Source: Clostridiales bacterium (GTDB taxonomy: Bacteria > Bacillota_A > Clostridia > Lachnospirales > Bianqueaceae). Taken from it: a stretch of 13,937 nucleotides of DNA. Position numbers and translations under genes: made by a program. The stretch covers positions 9,050 through 22,986 of the forward strand of contig JAHZBS010000013.1 of assembly GCA_019423265.1 (NCBI GenBank). The letters are read 5' to 3'. The notes under the pieces are model-generated. The model had not been told where the DNA came from. It searched no databases and saw nothing but the letters and a program-made list of their open reading frames with translations. This document shows, in pieces, positions 13,582 through 13,937 of this stretch (its first letter is position 1; each line of letters begins with the position of its first letter).

Positions 13582-13634
13582 GTCAATCTCCATTCCGCCC
13601 AGCTGATCTTTACATTCAGCTATGGCAACTACCC

Positions 13635-13661
13635 TTGAGCCGCGCGCCGGCTCAAATTATA
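13635..13661 (-). promoter_or_regulatory. Probable mnmE promoter -10 with overlapping inverted repeat
   Basis: On the minus strand a perfect TATAAT (13661-13656) is followed immediately by an 8-base inverted repeat, TTGAGCCG/CGGCTCAA, with a 5-base GC centre (13655-13635). No good -35 is seen at 17 bases; TTGATA is present but only 14 bases away. The predicted transcription start (about 13649) falls inside the repeat, so it looks more like an operator than a leader hairpin. There is no T-run, so it is not a terminator. Confidence 0.5.
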
Positions 13662-13684
13662 GTCTTTTCATTCTCTATCAAAAC

Positions 13685-13720
13685 GATAAGAAAACCCAGC
13701 GGCAATAGATCCCTGGGTTT
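13685..13720 (-). terminator. Intrinsic terminator after khpB/jag
   Basis: On the minus strand AAACCCAG (13720-13713) pairs with CTGGGTTT (13699-13692) around a 13-base loop, and the T-rich TTTTCTTAT follows. It lies about 90 bases after the jag stop and just before the mnmE promoter region, so it separates the two transcripts. Confidence 0.65.
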
Positions 13721-13809
13721 CACATACGGATTCGGCGCCTTTTATTGGGGGACAAACCCATACTATCTTTAAAAAAGTATACCTGATATGCGGTGAATTC
13801 ACACCTATG

Positions 13810-13937
13810 TTATCGGCTGTTCTTGCGTTTCAAGGAGATCACAACCTTGCGGTATGGTTCCTCCCCCTCGCTGTGGGTCTCAATCATGGGGTCAGACTGT
13901 AGGGTGGAGTGAATGATCCGCCGCTCGTAGGGATTCA
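13810..13937 (-). CDS. khpB: RNA-binding protein KhpB/Jag, C-terminal part (truncated by window edge)
   Basis: Only the last 42 or so codons are inside the window, ending in TAA at 13812-13810. They read NPYERRIIHSTL (with the R-x3-H core of an R3H domain), then HSEGEEPYRKVVISLKRK, the characteristic end of Jag/KhpB. In Gram-positive bacteria KhpB is a KH-R3H RNA-binding protein that partners KhpA and affects cell division; the KH and Jag-N domains must lie upstream beyond 13937. Position directly upstream of mnmE is the usual one. Confidence 0.92.
   Translation of the reverse strand, partial: NPYERRIIHSTLQSDPMIETHSEGEEPYRKVVISLKRKNSR

Noticed and set aside
1..13937. CRISPR arrays, insertion sequences, phage or defence genes
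   Set aside because: No spaced direct repeats, transposase or integrase motifs, or defence protein families were seen on either strand.

Overview
The window looks like a low-to-medium GC Gram-positive anaerobe of the class Clostridia, possibly Lachnospiraceae-like (the family is inference). The evidence is the gene order (jag-mnmE-mnmG-rsmG-noc, then parA-parB-DUF4446), the AGGAGG-type ribosome-binding sites, the tRNA without an encoded CCA, and the perfect parS palindromes. In Bacillus-type genomes this cluster lies beside oriC/dnaA, transcribed away from the origin. By that analogy oriC lies to the right of base 13937, and the mostly minus-strand genes run with the replication fork.

From right to left: 13937-13810 is the 3' end of khpB/jag, followed by a terminator. 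A probable promoter with a GC-rich inverted repeat just downstream of its -10 leads into mnmE, mnmG and rsmG (tRNA wobble-uridine and 16S rRNA modification), then noc and a GNAT acetyltransferase. This block ends at a strong bidirectional terminator at 8057-8098, shared with a convergent plus-strand alpha/beta-hydrolase-like membrane-anchored protein (7104-8051). Divergent from the hydrolase, a good sigma-A promoter drives argS, followed by a diacylglycerol-kinase-family lipid kinase. Next come two perfect parS sites (4103-4118 and 4147-4162), then parA-parB (ATGA overlap), a DUF4446 membrane protein and a Cof-type HAD phosphatase, closely spaced as an operon. At the left end are a 411-base region with no confident gene (terminator, hairpins, promoter, one possible 32-residue ORF), a small DUF3006-like gene, a relic of a nucleoside phosphorylase gene, and a plus-strand tRNA-Arg(CCG).

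Functionally this is a core housekeeping region. ParA, ParB and parS segregate origins, and Noc is the ParB paralogue that in Bacillus protects the nucleoid from division. Each ParB-like protein carries its own set of DNA-specificity residues: R/C/N/G in ParB, Q/K/K/R in Noc. MnmE and MnmG act as one complex, and RsmG methylates 16S rRNA. I found no clearly new multi-gene system. The most interesting points are a Noc with no room for the N-terminal membrane-targeting helix known from Bacillus, separation of noc from parAB by an argS-lipid kinase-hydrolase insertion, outward T-tracts on the paired parS sites, the nucleoside phosphorylase fragment between tRNA-Arg and the DUF3006 gene, and the unexplained hairpin/small-ORF region at 760-909.
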